From: Hydnum rufescens UP504
Lineage: Eukaryota > Basidiomycota > Agaricomycetes > Cantharellales > Hydnaceae
Length of the DNA stretch: 64,000 nt
Reading direction: 5' to 3'
NCBI GenBank assembly: GCA_014904985.1
Contig: MU128960.1
Location: 1-64,000 of the forward strand
The stretch's first letter is position 1. Each line of letters begins with the position of its first letter. The translations under genes and the position numbers were made by a program. Positions 1 to 12,616 of this stretch are shown here, piece after piece. The notes beneath the pieces were generated by a model, which ran no database searches, was not told where the DNA came from, and saw nothing but the letters and a program-made list of their open reading frames with translations.

Positions 1-74
1 GTACTCCATAAGCGGTAAATTCTCATCGGTAGGAATTGGGACTAACCTCTCTTTTCGCTCTTGCGGTCCCCTCC

Positions 75-1036
75 ATGGTAGAGAGAACTGATATCCAGGA
101 TCACATTATTTACTTGGCACCTCCTGGCCAGCTCGATATTGCCATCGAGCGTTTCTCCTCGTTAGGATTCAAGTGAGTTCACCCATCGATCTTCTCGTTC
201 CAGAGAGTCTCAAAACAACGTCTGGAACCGAAGAGTTCTCCCTGGTGGAACCCATGTTGATGGTCTCACATACAATGCCCTTGTCGTGCTGGCCGACGGA
301 GTCTATTTGGAATTAATCGCATTCACGCATGAGATTTCCTATTATCCTCCCGGCTCGCTTGCGAGAAGCCATCGTGAACGGCATCGGTGGGCGGACAAGC
401 TCCCCGGCTGGATCGATCATGGCTCTCCTTGGCTTGGACCAATTCGTCGGAGAGGTCATCAATAAGCGTGCAGGTCGCACGCTGTACTCCCCTCCTGCCA
501 ATGGGGGTAGGACAAGGCCCGACGGCGTGGAACTCGAATGGAGGGTGACTTTCCCCGAACGAGGACACGAGGCAGGCGTTCTCCCCTTCTTCTGTGAAGA
601 CATCACACCACGGGATCTTCGAGTGAGTGCACACGTGCCAGGGCCGAACGCACAGGAGATCGTGAACCAATTCTTTTTTCACCAGGTACCGTCTGAGCCT
701 CCTGGAAATACTGCACATCCGTCATCTGCAACAGGCATCGCATACGTCAAACTCCTCAGTCCCACAGGGCTCTATGCTGGTCTCGTGGATCAACTGAATG
801 CCGTCATAGGGTCCAAACCACTGTCGTCCTCCCCATCAGAGACATCGTGGGAAATAAGCACCCTGTCCGGCGATCCGCAACACGTCACAAGGCTAATCCT
901 TTCTGTGAGGGATGAGAGCGGCGATGTGCCCACAAGTGGCATCATTGAAGTCGGATTTTGGGTGGACAAGGGACGAGGGGGACCTGCGGGGGATGGACCG
1001 CTCGGACATCGTGTCGTGTGGGTTCAATCAACTTAA
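75..1036 (+). CDS. Glyoxalase-like domain protein (Glyoxalase_3 type)
   Basis: Predicted cytosolic protein of the glyoxalase/VOC-like fold; substrate unknown. The start ATG is at 75. Intron 1 (about 173-233) joins a first exon containing DHIIYLAPPGQLD to VLPGGTHVDGLTYNALV, the hallmark of this family. It is followed by LADGVYLELIAF, then DKLPGWID, then GGRTRPDGVELEW and DITPRDLR. Intron 2 (623-685, 63 bp, in frame) leads to VPSEPPGNTAHP. Length is about 280 residues, normal for the family. Odd: between DKLPGWID and ALLGLDQF (around 411-421) the frame shifts by one base with no room for an intron; removing one G of the GG at 421-422 would restore it. This is either a base error or a recent inactivating change. 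Family assignment is good; reaction unknown. Confidence 0.8.
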
Positions 1037-1150
1037 ATGCTTGAAGACAGCCAGGATACACCGCAGACCACAAATCAAACTTTGCATTGGTATAATACAA
1101 CAATTGAGACATCCATCCGTTCGTCAGTTACAAAGAATACGAATTAAAAT

Positions 1151-3617
1151 TTATGTAGCATCCTGCCGAGCCAGACTGGGGATATCATCGGCCGCTACAA
1201 GGTGGCCCGACTCACTGCTTGCCTTCCACTTGCTGAGGTCGATACCTAAACCAAGGTTTATTTCTTCTTGACTTGCCTCCAGGCCCACGCGATGTCCAGA
1301 GCCCGCAGCCAAGAATGCTTCTGGGGGAGGGTGAGGCGCACCATGCCCACGGAACCATTCGTCTGCCCACAAGTCTACCAGACGGGCGCGCTTCTCCGGG
1401 TCTCGCACGAGCAGCTTTCCCAACCACACGACGAACCCCCTCTGTCGCCAGTCGGGATGCTGGGTCCTCCTCCACAGGAGGTGGCTCTACCTCTTCTGGG
1501 ATCAAGACCCACCGAGAAGAGGAAGTAAACGAACTGCGTCGACTAGAGGTAGGTGATGGGTTGGAAGAGGAACATGTGGAACTATTGGATGTGGCCGAGG
1601 AGGAGATGACGGCCTAGAAGTCCCTTTGGTACCGTCGGGCCAATGATACTCACCCTTTGCAATGCGCATCAGGTATCTGCGTTTTGTCTCCTTGAAGGAT
1701 GATGGGGGGGATCCTGCAATCGCACTCGACCTCCCACGGGCGGCTGCCGGAGTGGATCGAGAGTGCAATTGGTCGAAAGGGGAGATATCGAGTAGCCATA
1801 GCATAGAGGACCACGCCCGACGCCCACGCGTCCGTCTTTCGGCCATCATAGGCCTCCCCATGATAATTTCTGGGGCTGCATAATATTCTGAGCCACAGCG
1901 AGTAGTGAGAAGCGGGTTTGCAGGATCAATGAATCGAGCGAGACCGAAGTCTGTGATTTTTAACAGAGGAGAGGGTAGAGACGCCGCTTCCATAGGGGTT
2001 TTGTACATTTGGGTAAAGGGATTGCATGTTAAAAGGATATCTACCATAATTTGGACCCTGATGTCAGATGGATGACGCATGAGGGACATGAAATATCGCT
2101 CACTTTCTAGTTTAATGTCTCGGTGGACGAGTGCTACCTCATGCATCCACCCCACCGCCAGAGCAAGCTCGCCCCAAAGACGGCGGAGCAGCACTTCCGT
2201 CATCTTGGCGTGGTTCGCATCCGAATTCAGTAGTTCAAAGAGCTCCCCTCCACCAAGATATTCGAGGACGAGACAGTGATGAGTGGGCGTAGTGTATGAA
2301 TGGAGATATGAGACGATATTCGGATGTGAGATATGCTATCAAATGACGGGATTTACTCTATCAGGGAAACTGGGGAAAGGTGCACTAAATTAAGTACACT
2401 CACCCTCAAGACTTCCACTTCTCGAACGAAAGATATCCTCGTTCGATCGTTCACATCACACATCGCTAATTCCATCATTTTGACGGCAACGACCCTGCCT
2501 TCCGACGCGGGTTTTTGTTCTCTCGATGTGGACCCACGATCATGATCCTCAGCAGACACATCCAGGATGCGATTGTCTTCGGCACTCGGATCGAGTTCCG
2601 AAGACGATTGCTTTGGGGTCGAGAATGACAAATTCCGTGCGGGTTGCGTAGGTCTTAGTCCGTCCATTTTCTTGTCCTTCTTAAGCCACGCGAAGCCCTC
2701 GCTTGGACGATGTTCGCGAGGCAAGCCTTGGTGGGACAACGTCCCACCTATCGTCTTCGGCAAGCCAAACGCTACTGAAGGCTCCTTTACCGAGGTGCCG
2801 TACGAACGTGAGTTTCAGGTCGTCAATCTCGACCACGGTCCCTGGAGAGGGTTCATTATCTGAGCTTGGAGGAAGAGGCTCCCGAGGAATGTGCCAAGGT
2901 CTAGGGGTAGGGACAGGGTCCACACGGACGGTTGGTGAAAAGGCGATATTAGTGTTTAATGAGGGCTGCGGGGTTGAAAGCGATTCTTGAGAGTCCTGTT
3001 CGAAATAATCATGCGAATTGCGCCGATAACGCGAAGGGAAGAAGCGAGAGAGAGGCGGGAGAACGGACGGTGTTCGGGACTCAGAAGATGACAGTGGTGG
3101 AGGTGGAGATGGGGGACGGGCCCCTCTGGAGAAGAATATATCTGCATTTGACCTGGATGGAGGAGCATGGGGATCCGACACGGATCTTGAGAGGGTGACT
3201 GTCTTCTCAGAGGAGTTGGAGCGGAGCGTCTGGCTGCGGTGAGGCGGGGTGGGTAGCTCGTAAGATGTGCTTGACGAACTAAAAAATGCGTTAGTCCGGT
3301 CAGAGGTGGGAGTGGAAAAGTCGATTTCATGACTAGTTGTGGTGAACACATCGGTTGTTGCAGCAGAATCGGCCACCCTGCGCAAACTATCGTAGCCTAG
3401 GAGGCCTGCAGAGGGAAAACCACCCGGAACAGGCTGATTCCGTCGGTCTCTGAAATGGGGGGAAGTATTCCGCGACGAGTCGGATAAAGTGGGAGTTGGG
3501 AGGCGATTCTGGCCTTTCTATATGAGCCAATGCGTACGTTGTATCCATACCGCGACTCACTTGTGCGCTCCAGGAAAATTCGCTCTCCTGCGGTGATTCA
3601 TGCAGAGAGATGGGCAT
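1151..3617 (-). CDS. Serine/threonine protein kinase, CAMK-like, with long disordered N-terminus
   Basis: Protein kinase with an N-terminal half of about 280 residues rich in Ser, Pro and Thr and no visible domain, followed by a kinase domain split over several exons. Visible motifs: glycine loop GKGAFSSVWLAEDD, lysine in VVAVKMME, HPNIVSYLHSY, catalytic loop HRDIKLENILLT (interrupted by a short intron after HRDIKLE), DFGLARF, and activation-segment end SEYYAAPEI. The chosen start is MPISLHESP at 3617: a 43-bp intron with clean GTGAGT...ATAG ends joins SWSAQ to KGQNRLPTP in frame with the rest. The tail ends at 1151 after DDIPSLARQDAT. HRDIKLEN and GSEYYAAPE favour the CAMK group over AGC or CMGC kinases. 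The exact orthologue and substrates are not recognised. It lies back to back with SF3B4 across a 764-bp gap. Confidence 0.85.
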
Positions 3618-4381
3618 TAGCAGCGAATCGCTGGCACGTATTGTATTTATTCGGATGCGGAGCTGAAGACAAGCTGCCTCACTCGGATAGTATCAACCAC
3701 AATATATGCTCAAGAAACGAGGGCCCAGTGCGACGCCACAGGGTCGCCTTGGTGAGTGGGGTAAAAAAAAACTAATTGGGCACCAGATAAATTTGAAATC
3801 CCCCATTGGAATCAACACGATTTAAAATACACGGTGGGCGTCTATGTTTTACGAGAGTTTCACGACATTTTACGACGTTTTACGAACATGGGATTGGAGA
3901 TCTAGGGGTGGTTGGCGTTGGATTAGATGTTAAACCCATATCCTCGCATGCACGCAATATGCTTCTGCACGAGATCTTTGCATGCCTCGGACGCAGCGTC
4001 GGAATCATTCCGCATGAAGCACTCGTCTCGTGCTGTCTTGGTCTCAGGGCAGGCACAGCAACTGAGAGACAAATTAGCCAAACTGCTCGAACCAACCAAG
4101 TGGAGAGAGTATGGCGAACGATTTTATTCCCTGAGGGTTTAGCGGGTTTGTAGGCTTTATTTCGGGGGCGGAACACGCGGGTGCGGGTGTTCCATGGACG
4201 AGCGTCGGCATCACTGGAAAAGGGCCCCTTTAAACGATGGTCGGAAATAGAGAAAACAGTACGGACGGTTTCTGTAGTAAGTGGGCAACTGGCACGTGGT
4301 ATTTTAGTCGGCATATCCCGAAAGGGAACACAACCGAGATATCTGTTATCGCTCTGGTCACTCCAAAAACAGTATTCGAAC
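3618..4381. other. Intergenic region between divergent kinase and SF3B4 genes
   Basis: I see no convincing gene here. A 167-codon open frame on the minus strand (3880-4383) has no recognisable motif and runs into the SF3B4 start. The region probably carries both promoters. Short palindromic stretches such as the repeated ttttacga near 3845-3880 are the only visible structure. Confidence 0.5.
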
Positions 4382-5635
4382 ATGTCGAGACCCCAAGAGG
4401 ATCGTAACTCTGATGCTACCGTATATCTTGTGAGTCTTTTCTATCGCTTATCTATATTACGAGAAGATACTGAGAATAAATACTTCACTAGGGTAATCTT
4501 GACGAACGATGCACAGATGCCTTGATTTGGGAGCTCATGCTGCAGGCGGGACCAGTTGGCGAGCATTTCATTACTCTTTTCGATTCAATTTCTCGCTAAC
4601 GGCCCTTCCGGTCTCAGTGAACGTGCATCTCCCCAAAGACCGCATCTCGCAAGCTCATCAGGGATATGGGTTTTGTGAGTTCCTCACCGAGGAGGATGCA
4701 GAATACGCTTGTAAAATCATGAATCAGATCAAGCTCTGGGGAAAACCCGTCCGCGTAAACAAGGTAGGCAAAAATTATACCCCGACAAAGCTAAATAGGT
4801 CTAATGTTATGGAAAATCAGGCCTCATCTGATAAGAAACAACTAGACGTTGGAGCAAACCTGTTTATCGGGTCTCTGGATGAAAACGTAGACGAGCGTCT
4901 GCTCTATGACACCTTTAGCGCCTTCGGAGTCATATCAACCACTGCTAAAGTCTCTGAATTCCTGGAATTAAATATTTCTACCCCTGACACCGCTTTTGCA
5001 TTCAGATTGCCCGAGATCCTGGGACTGGCGCCTCCAAAGGCTATGGTTTCGTGTCGTACACAGACTTTGACTCCTCCGATGCCGCAATCGAGGCTATGAA
5101 TGGTCAATTCCTCATGAATAAAGCCATCACTGTCCAATACGCATTCAAAAAGGACGGCAAAGGCGAGCGACACGGTACCCCAGCGGAAAGGCTCCTGGCC
5201 GCCCAGGCACGCAAGAACAACGCACTCCCTATAAACGCCCGACCGCCCCCAGCGCCAATCGCATTCGGCGATCGACCAGCAATGATGCCCGGCGTCGGTA
5301 TGCCATATCCGCCCCAGGGATACCAAGGCCAGTTCGCAGGCGTCCTCGCCCCTCCTCCCCCTCCCATGGGCTTCACCCCTCAGCAAACGATGATCTCGCC
5401 CGCCGGATACCCTGGTGGGATGGGAGGCCCCCCGCCACCCCCGCCACCAGGCATGTTCGCTCCCCCTCCGAACGGCACGATGGGGATGATGCCCCCAGGT
5501 CCTCCCCCTCCAGGTTTCGCTCCCAACATGATGATGATGCCTCCACCCGGTTTTATGCCCCTCCCAATCAGAATCAGACCCGAACGTAAATTATCTCATA
5601 GTGGAGTGGAAAATCCTTGTTGTGGGGCTTTTTGA
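4382..5635 (+). CDS. SF3B4: Splicing factor 3B subunit 4 (two RRMs, proline-rich tail)
   Basis: Component of the SF3b complex of U2 snRNP (Hsh49 in yeast), which contacts pre-mRNA near the branch point in the nucleus. Exon 1 starts [16 protein letters not shown] and continues after a 62-bp intron with [23 protein letters not shown]1 includes [20 protein letters not shown]2 includes [20 protein letters not shown] and [20 protein letters not shown]. The tail from about residue 200 is a run of Pro, Gly and Met, as in human SF3B4. At least four introns of 55-65 bp are visible. The intron after LMLQAGPV fits best with a GC donor (GCGAGC), because no GT site keeps the frame into VNVHLPKD. The last 25 residues after GFMPLP do not resemble the family, so the 3' end may be read wrongly. 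Orthology is very secure. Confidence 0.95.
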
Positions 5636-6217
5636 CATTGTCCCCCTATCTTGCCACATATCTGGTACTTGATCCCAACCTCGCCTGCGGCGTGGCCCGA
5701 TGTGTATGTAAAATATATATCATGAAGTATAATATAATTAAGAGGAGAAAATATGATCACGACGTACATGGGATCCCCGCCACTATGGGATTGCATACGT
5801 TACCCAGCCAACGACTTGCCAGATAAAGTCCAATACATGGTGGCCACACACGATAAACTCCGCAAGGGCGACCCAATATTGATGCGACGATCAACACAGC
5901 AGATACTATTGTAAGCAACCAATCTCGCACAGCATTTTACCTGGCATACAAGCAAAAGAGATAAGGAAAGCGATGAAAGGGGGATTGGGGGGTGGACTCG
6001 ACAAAACTCCAAAAAATGAAAAACAAAAGCCAAAAACCTTGTTACCTCCTTGTACTCCGTACAGAAATTAGGATACGCTGTAGTAATTAGAACACTACTC
6101 CGAACTAAATGCTTGACGTGCAAAATGAGTCTTCCAGCACCACAACCTCCTCTAAATGAGAATCCTCGATACACGGGGGTATAACTTTTATCGGACCTTG
6201 GTCCGGCCGATCGGTCC
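5636..6217. other. Intergenic, convergent 3' regions
   Basis: Lies between the stop of SF3B4 (+) and the stop of the next minus-strand gene. It is AT-richer than its flanks. The open frames present have no protein-like composition. I see no gene; probably two 3' untranslated regions. Confidence 0.5.
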
Positions 6218-7323
6218 TTACGACCAAGAACGGTGGCCCTGCCAATCCCCGTACTCTCGAATATCGGCAAACGCCCGCCCAGAACGTGTTTGGCGGGTTT
6301 TCGCCAGCACGATAGGTTCGTCCACCTTGATCAGCCGCGACTCATCGATCGCGTCGTCATCAGCGATAACCCAGCCTTTCCAACCCTTTTGTACCGCTAC
6401 GCGCCTGCGCCCTGTGGAATGCTGGCGAGGCGACGCAAGATGTATTGGGGGCGAGGGCGAGAGAGAGGGGGTGGCTGAGCTCGACGTGTGGCCCAGAGCT
6501 GTCTTCACCGTTCCGTTTGTATCGCTTTCAGGATAGAATGGGGGCGGGTCGATAGCAGTAGAAGCCGTGGCTGACGAAGATGGGGTGTGTGAAGAACGGG
6601 CCTTCTTGATCGGCCGTTCAGATGGCGCAGGCTCATCTTCCATGGGGCGCTTGATAGCAGTAGGTGTGGTGGTGCTAGTGGCAGTGACAGAGGCAATCAC
6701 CATCTCGCTTCCCTCAGGAGGAGCCTCAGGAATGAGAATGTGTCGGAGACTGGATTGAGTCTTCGGGGCACTGGATGTTTTGAGTTGGGAGTCTCGAGAG
6801 AGGGTCCCCCTAGCGCCTTTCTTATGAGAACGCCCTTTAGGCTTACTAGAACGGCAGGCTTGGCGGACGACTTCCGGGAACTACCCGAGGGGCGTGCGTC
6901 GGAGGGGGAATCCCCGGAACTCACCCTACGATCGGGACCAGCCTCCAGAGCCGCCGAGCCACGCTCAGCCGACGAACCAGGAGCAGAGGAACCAAGATGG
7001 GGGGAGGAGTCATCAAGGGCATCGTCCACTGCGCCATTAGGCAGCGATCCGAGAACGTATTCCTCGCGTTGATCGAATGGAGGGGGGAGAGGGTTGGAGT
7101 CGAAATGAGGCAGCTTGTCGAAGTAGCCAGCACATACTCGTGTTGCATCGCGTCGGCCAGGGAAGCGGCGGTATAAAGGGTAGAAGTGTTGTCCGCTAGA
7201 AACGCAGCAGGGGCCACTAAGCGTCACATAACGAACGTTGGCTAAGAGGCTTACATATGTCTCTCGGGAGGCTGTGGGGCGGACATCAAGAAAACAGGTC
7301 GCCAGTGGTCGCGGTTTAGTCAA
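6218..7323 (-). CDS. Hypothetical low-complexity nuclear-like protein
   Basis: Not recognised. The best supported part is the last exon (6218 to about 6770), a Ser/Thr/Pro-rich segment with two basic clusters (AIKRPMEDEPAPSERPIKKA and STGRRRVAVQKGWKGW) and an acidic patch ADDDAIDES. An upstream frame (about 6860-7250) encodes HFDSNPLPPPFDQREEYVLG and an acidic, Ser-rich stretch. A junction with donor GTAAGC near 6853 and acceptor near 6768 would join the two in frame. A small intron (GTAAGCC...TTTCTAG) is also likely around 7195-7255. The 5' end is unsettled: the 7323 limit is only where the open frame begins, not a clear ATG. The basic clusters look like nuclear localisation signals, so a nuclear protein is a guess. 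Confidence 0.45.
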
Positions 7324-7612
7324 ATGGGGAGGCGCGGAAACCAGCGCGAGATTTTGCTTCCGCTTCAGCGCGTTGAGGCAGGGGCGTGTAAGCGAACAAG
7401 GCCACGGAGGGAAGAAAATCCAAAACTTGCAATTTCAGACTCTTTTATAGCAAAAGACTGCCTGAAACACATGTAAACTGACCCTGGGGAAGATACCTAG
7501 ATTCCAGGCGCGCGGTACATGGATATTAAAGCCACAAGGCGTCACTGGTCATTTCTCCTATATTCTGCTACTATTCTGGGACAAAAAGAAAGGGGTGCAC
7601 ATCTACATCGTC

Positions 7613-10600
7613 CTAGAACTGCCGGAAAGGGTTGCGCGATGGAGGGGATGTAGAGGGCATATGATCAACGGATGCAATCCAATGCGACGTCCCTGTCCCC
7701 TCCCCACTAGACATCACGGGGACATCAACGAGTGGTTGGATATTCGAAACGCCAGGGGGGACCGCTGTGGCTCCACTAGCAGTAGAAGCCCCCGTCTGAT
7801 TCGGGTTAAGGTTGGCCAGGGGTTGGTAGAAGAAGCAAAAGCGTTGGAATACCGTGCGGTAGAACTATCCTTGATCGGCTGACGAGGTTGGGGGACCCCA
7901 AAATTATTCGACCTATTCAAATCTGGAAAGGGTAATGGCGGACTATCTCGTTTAGTATTACCAAATCGAGGGAGCTGGCCATTTTGGCTGCTATTCTGTG
8001 AATAAGTGGAAGAGCTGCCACCACCAGGGGACAGACGATCGCGTGGGGAAGTAGGCGACGTGAATGTCGAGGATGTCGATATTATTGATGGCACTCGCCG
8101 GCTCCTGATATTCGACCCAAATCGGTCACTGATAGGGCTGTATAGGACGCTAGTCCTACGCCTACTGAGGCCGTCTTCCATCCTGTCCATCTCATATCGC
8201 CATGCCTCTGCCTCCCTAATCCTCTCTGGCGCGCTCGCCGAGTCGCCGTGCTTCCCCCTCCTCCCAAAAGACCCGAATCCAAACCATCCACGCCAACCTT
8301 CTGTCCGTTCGAGTTTCTGTGATTTGAACGCGAGAGTCTCATTGTGCCGCACCCGCCGAGCGTGCTTGCGCCACAATACCAAGCCGAGAATCAATAGGGC
8401 GGCGCCCCCACGGCAATTATCATAATCTGCCACCACATTAATGCGGTCTTAGCAACAGGCAAGGCTGTCGGTCTGGCTGAAGATGTCGGTGGCCCAGCGG
8501 ATACTCCACTAGCACTGGGAACCCCATGGCCCCCACTAGGCACCACAGGCACACCGGGGACCACCTGCACCAAACTCGATAAACACACATCCCCAAGAGA
8601 GGCCACGATCCCACTCGTCCCTCCGGTGCAGAGGGCATCTACGCATGAGCCGGCCTCGAGGGCCTTACCACTAGGACACGTCAAGCAACTCGATGATCCA
8701 GAGGAGGTACACGTCGCACACGAACTGTCGCACGACTGGCAAGAGCCGGTGCCCCCGCTTGTTGCATCAAAATACTGGTTCTTCCCGCACGCCAGAAGAC
8801 ACCGGCCGCTGCTGGAGAGTACAGGGCGGTCGCGAGAACAAGAAGTACACTTGTCGAAACCGCTCGCCGAACAAGTGGCACAATCGGGGTGGCAAGGTAC
8901 GCAGGCGCCGGCAGAAGCGAACGTTGAGCTGGGGCAAGAGGAGACGCATTGGCCACCGAGGGCGAACTTCGAAGATTGTGAGCAGGTAAGACAGAAAGTC
9001 TTCGATCCGGCGCAGCTTCCACAAGATGGATCACATGCTATGTATACGGTGCATTTAGACTTGAGGATGCATTGAACAAGGAATAGCAACTAACCGACGC
9101 AAGACAATCCATCCCCGTTGGGATCCACAAAGGTCCCAGCAGGGCACTTCTGTAGGCATTTCCCCCCGATAGTACATATCCAGGCAAGCACGCAGTACAC
9201 TGTGCCTGACTGATCAAACTGGTGATCGAAAAAGCGGGGATTTGACAGCTCGTGCAAGTCGACGGACAGGTGTCACATTCATTTTTGGCATTGTTCACGA
9301 TAAAAGTCGAATTTCGGGTGTTCGCATTGGGGAGAGAACAAACTCCGTTGGCATTGACTGGGACGCATTGCCCGGCCAGAGAAGAAAGCCCTGCCCCACA
9401 AATTATGCAATCCGTAGATAACGGACCGCTGCAAGTCGTGCAGAGGTTAGAACAGCTATGGTTTTGTGATTCGTGAGCTCAAGCGAAGATCCCAACCATT
9501 GCATCAGGGCAGTGAATGGGGGACTCACGCTGTGCAGGTCCCACCATTATTGAATTGTCCATCGTGACAACTCGTTCCAGAAGAAACGATACACTGAGAA
9601 GGAGTAGATGAATCCTGAATGAACCCACTCTTGCAGGCAGTGCACGTCCCAGATCCTGCGGCGCAAGACAGGCAATTTAGGGCACATGCCCGGCACTCCC
9701 CATCCCCATTGTCGAAAAATCCATTTGCACAGCTTGAGCATGCCGTCGAGTTTCCTGGGTTAGTCGCCCAACCATTATTGCAAGTACAAGACCCGGAAGA
9801 GGAACAGACGCCATTGAGGCAATTGCAAGAGGTGGGGAGATTGGACGCTGTGGTGGAGAGACATTTTCCGGTCCCTGTTGGGCCCTCGTCGCATGTTAGA
9901 CAGTTGGGGGGACAGGCTGGGTGGGTGAATATCGTGTCAAAGGTCCTACTCCGGAAGGCAGAGAATAAAAAACGGCTCACGTTGGCAGGACGGTCCGAAA
10001 AACCCTTCAGCGCACGTCTCGCATGACGCACCAGAGAATTGAGGAGGACAGTTACAGGTCCCGGACGCGGTACACGTGCCCGATGATGAACAGGGCGTAT
10101 TACACGTCGTAGATTGCAAGCTGACAAGAGATACTGGTGATGAGCCGGCGAATGCTGACGAACTGGATACCTGAGAAAAGTCAGGGATGGATTGCCACAC
10201 TACAATGCGCGTAGATGATGAATTCTGAACGAGGACAGCCCATAAACCATCAACGAGCATCAATGACGCGGTGCTGATGGTTGTGGCAATAAATGTGCTA
10301 TTCACGGCGGCCAAACCGAAAGAGACTCCCGTTCCAGTGAAATTTGCATCGGAGAACGCTAGCAGTGGGGCACTCTGGAAAATTTCCAGTGGAAGAGACA
10401 CTGATGCAGACACCCCGGATGATGCGTTTAATAAGGATGATGAGGGCAAGGTGACGGTAGTAAGCGGAGATTGAAGGGCGGATAGCAGGACAGATGGAAG
10501 CGACGAGGACGAGGAATAGGTATCAGGAACGAGTAAAATAGAGGATGATATTGAAGGCGAGGATAGAGTGACACCGACTGAATGACACTCGTCAGTGCAA

Positions 10601-10821
10601 TGAATTCCTCAAGCTACTAAACACAAGACGCTCACGCTGGAAGCTAGTGGTACCCTGTAAGCATTGTGTAGACGAGCAGATAGTCACAGCAGAGGGAGAT
10701 GCAGCATTAGAAACAGCTATACTAAAACATTAGATTACTGTGGACCCGTGACCATTGGGAAGAGCTAACCAGCCAAAATAGGGAGGAGCACAGCGGACAT
10801 AAGACGGAGTCGTGAGGGCAT
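7613..10821 (-). CDS. Cysteine-rich (furin/EGF-like) type I membrane protein
   Basis: Predicted cell-surface protein. The start MPSRLRLMSAVLLPILAG at 10821 is a signal peptide. A Ser/Val-rich ectodomain follows, then EGF-like CNTPCSSSGTCTASGTCNC and a long run of furin-like Cys modules (CLTCDEGPTGTGKC, CRACALNCLSCAAGSGTC, CPSTCTSCQ, CDPSCGSCAGSKTFC, CHPDCATCSASGFDKC, CDSSCATCTSSGSSSC). Next come a Val/Pro/Ser stalk, the membrane segment WWQIMIIAVG + AALLILGLVLW, a basic stop-transfer WRKHARRVRH and a Ser-rich cytoplasmic tail. Several introns of 50-75 bp are visible. Two sites need one extra base: the C run at 9162-9167 (between GYVLSGG and KCLQKCPAG) and the C run at 8405-8409 inside the membrane segment. 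The chosen C-terminus uses a 77-bp intron around 7780-7855 and ends RNPFRQF at 7613; an alternative ends at 7714. Ligand and role unknown. It diverges from the PL14-like gene. Confidence 0.8.
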
Positions 10822-11201
10822 GAATAATATAAGCGCCGGCCAGCCGTCACAGAGCAGAGAGACAACTATCTTTCAGTCGATTTGGAGAGGAATTAACCAA
10901 GAGCAGGAAGACAAAAGCAATGGTCGAATCACGTGTGCGCGACGGTCAGTGGTTTGTTTGCGTGTCCGTCGCGTCTCGCAGGGGAGAAATGCTTTCGGAA
11001 ACGCGCTCAACAATGACCGCACCCTCTCTAGAACATCTGGCGAATTATTTGCGATATTTTGTTCCAGGAACCGTCAGTGCCTTGTGTTTGTTCATAAAAC
11101 AAAAGCGGATCCAGATTCCCTCCTTCAACATTTTCTCTCTACACGATCCCTTCTCTGGTCTCTCTTTTCCCGCTTTCTGTCCCTAATCGCTGTATTCTGC
11201 T
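10822..11201. promoter_or_regulatory. Divergent promoter region, Cys-rich protein / PL14-like lyase
   Basis: A 380-bp gap between two head-to-head start codons (10821 minus, 11202 plus), both of secretory-pathway proteins. The 11100-11200 part is a pyrimidine-rich (CT) stretch, common just upstream of fungal start codons. No TATA box is clear. Confidence 0.5.
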
Positions 11202-12616
11202 ATGCATTCTCTTCTTCGCCTTGCTCTCATTAGTCTCGTCCTTTCTTTTTCGCTGGCCGCTCCCCTCAAGCTCCACAAAGGGGTTGGCTCTCATCGCCGT
11301 TGTGTTGTTCAACCTTCCAATCCCCAAATAATAGCTTGTCTCCTATCTCGTATGTATCTCTCTTTATTTGAGCTGATCCTTCAATGGCTCACCACTACCA
11401 CCAGCTCTCCGTCTTCCATCACTGCCAGTCAGTCCCTGGACAAGCTCTCCATTCTCTTCCCCATCACCATTACAGACTCCATCTCTTCATGGTGCCTTTA
11501 ATAGCCAAAACACGGCGATTTCGGGTTACTGAATAACGTTCATTCCTCTAGGTCCACCTCTGATCTTGTCTCGGATCCCAAGCCATTGGATGATAATACT
11601 CTTAATATCTATTGTAGTTTCCCCTCGCATTCTAATTACTTGAGTATCCGGCTCACTTGAGATGCCTTTAGCTGGTAAGAACACGATCCACCCATATAAG
11701 AATGCTCCAGATGGAACATTCTCCATGGAGGCAATTTACAACGACGGTTCTATATCTCCTGGACACACCCCAACACCAGGTGGCTTCACTCTTTACTCCT
11801 TGGGCCCGACGGATCTCTCCAAAGGAACAGAGGTTACGTTTAGCTACTGTACGTCGTTGCTTTGCTTGACCTTAAGGTTTATTTGAAGTACCATCTGACA
11901 TTATTATCCTCCTGTGTGCATTCGGTTTCTTTCTTGCCTTCATAATCACGTTGGCAGCTGCGTACTTTGAGAAAGGCTTCGAGTTCAACTTGGGAGGGAA
12001 AATGCCCGGTCTCTATGGTGGAATCGACGACAAGGTGGCCACTGAATGTTCTGGAGGCAACCACAACCCGGCCTGCTGGGTAGGCCCCCTCATCCCACAC
12101 CTGCACTGTAGGACTTTGATTCGATGAGCATTTTTGTAGTCCACTCGACTCATGTGGCGCCAGAACGGTCTTGGAGAACTTTATGCCTACCTCCCACAGC
12201 GCACCTCGAATGCTGTTGCATTCGCCAACACGCCTCCCAAAACCGTATCGAATGAGGCGTACGGAAACTCCGTTGGTCGAGGGGCATTCACTTGGGCCAC
12301 AGGCGAATGGACCCACGTCGCTCAGAGGGTCAAGTTGAATGACATTGGGTCGGCCAATGGGGAGATCGAGGTCTACGCAAATGGAAAAAGCGTGATCAAG
12401 GTTACTGGCCTCACGTTCCGGACGGACCAGAATAGTCTAGTTCGTGGCGCTCAGATCCAGACGTTCTTTGGAGGCACGTTCATCGCGGTCATAGGCGTAT
12501 CGTTTTTGGATAACGTTCATCTAAATTGTTTTTTTCCAGGCCACACGGCAGAATGGGCCTCGCCCAAGACACAACGAGCTTACTTCAAGGACTTTTCCGC
12601 GGCCGTGATCGCCTGA
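11202..12616 (+). CDS. Secreted polysaccharide lyase family 14-like protein
   Basis: Predicted extracellular enzyme of the PL14 (alginate/glucuronan lyase-like) beta-jelly-roll family, probably acting on acidic polysaccharide in the environment; substrate not deducible. The signal peptide is MHSLLRLALISLVLSFSLAA. Core motifs: YFEKGFEFNLGGKMPGLYGG, ATECSGGNHNPACW, then after an intron STRLMWRQNGLGELYAYLP, and later GEIEVYANGKSVIKVTGL and IQTFFGGHTAEWASPKTQRA near the end. Introns visible: about 11616-11670, 11849-11956 and 12079-12139, plus one about 12489-12540 before the final exon. The 5' exons (11250-11560) are less certain because this part is weakly conserved. Length about 320 residues fits the family. 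Confidence 0.8.

Noticed and set aside
3880..4383. 167-codon minus-strand open frame upstream of SF3B4
   Set aside because: No domain, odd composition, and it overlaps the SF3B4 start on the other strand; most likely chance.
5104..5376. Gly/Pro-rich minus-strand frame
   Set aside because: Complement of the Pro/Gly-rich tail of SF3B4.
8626..9075. 149-codon plus-strand frame with repeated His/Val/Gln
   Set aside because: It is the complement of the Cys-rich modules of the membrane protein; regular Cys codons on one strand give a regular shadow on the other.
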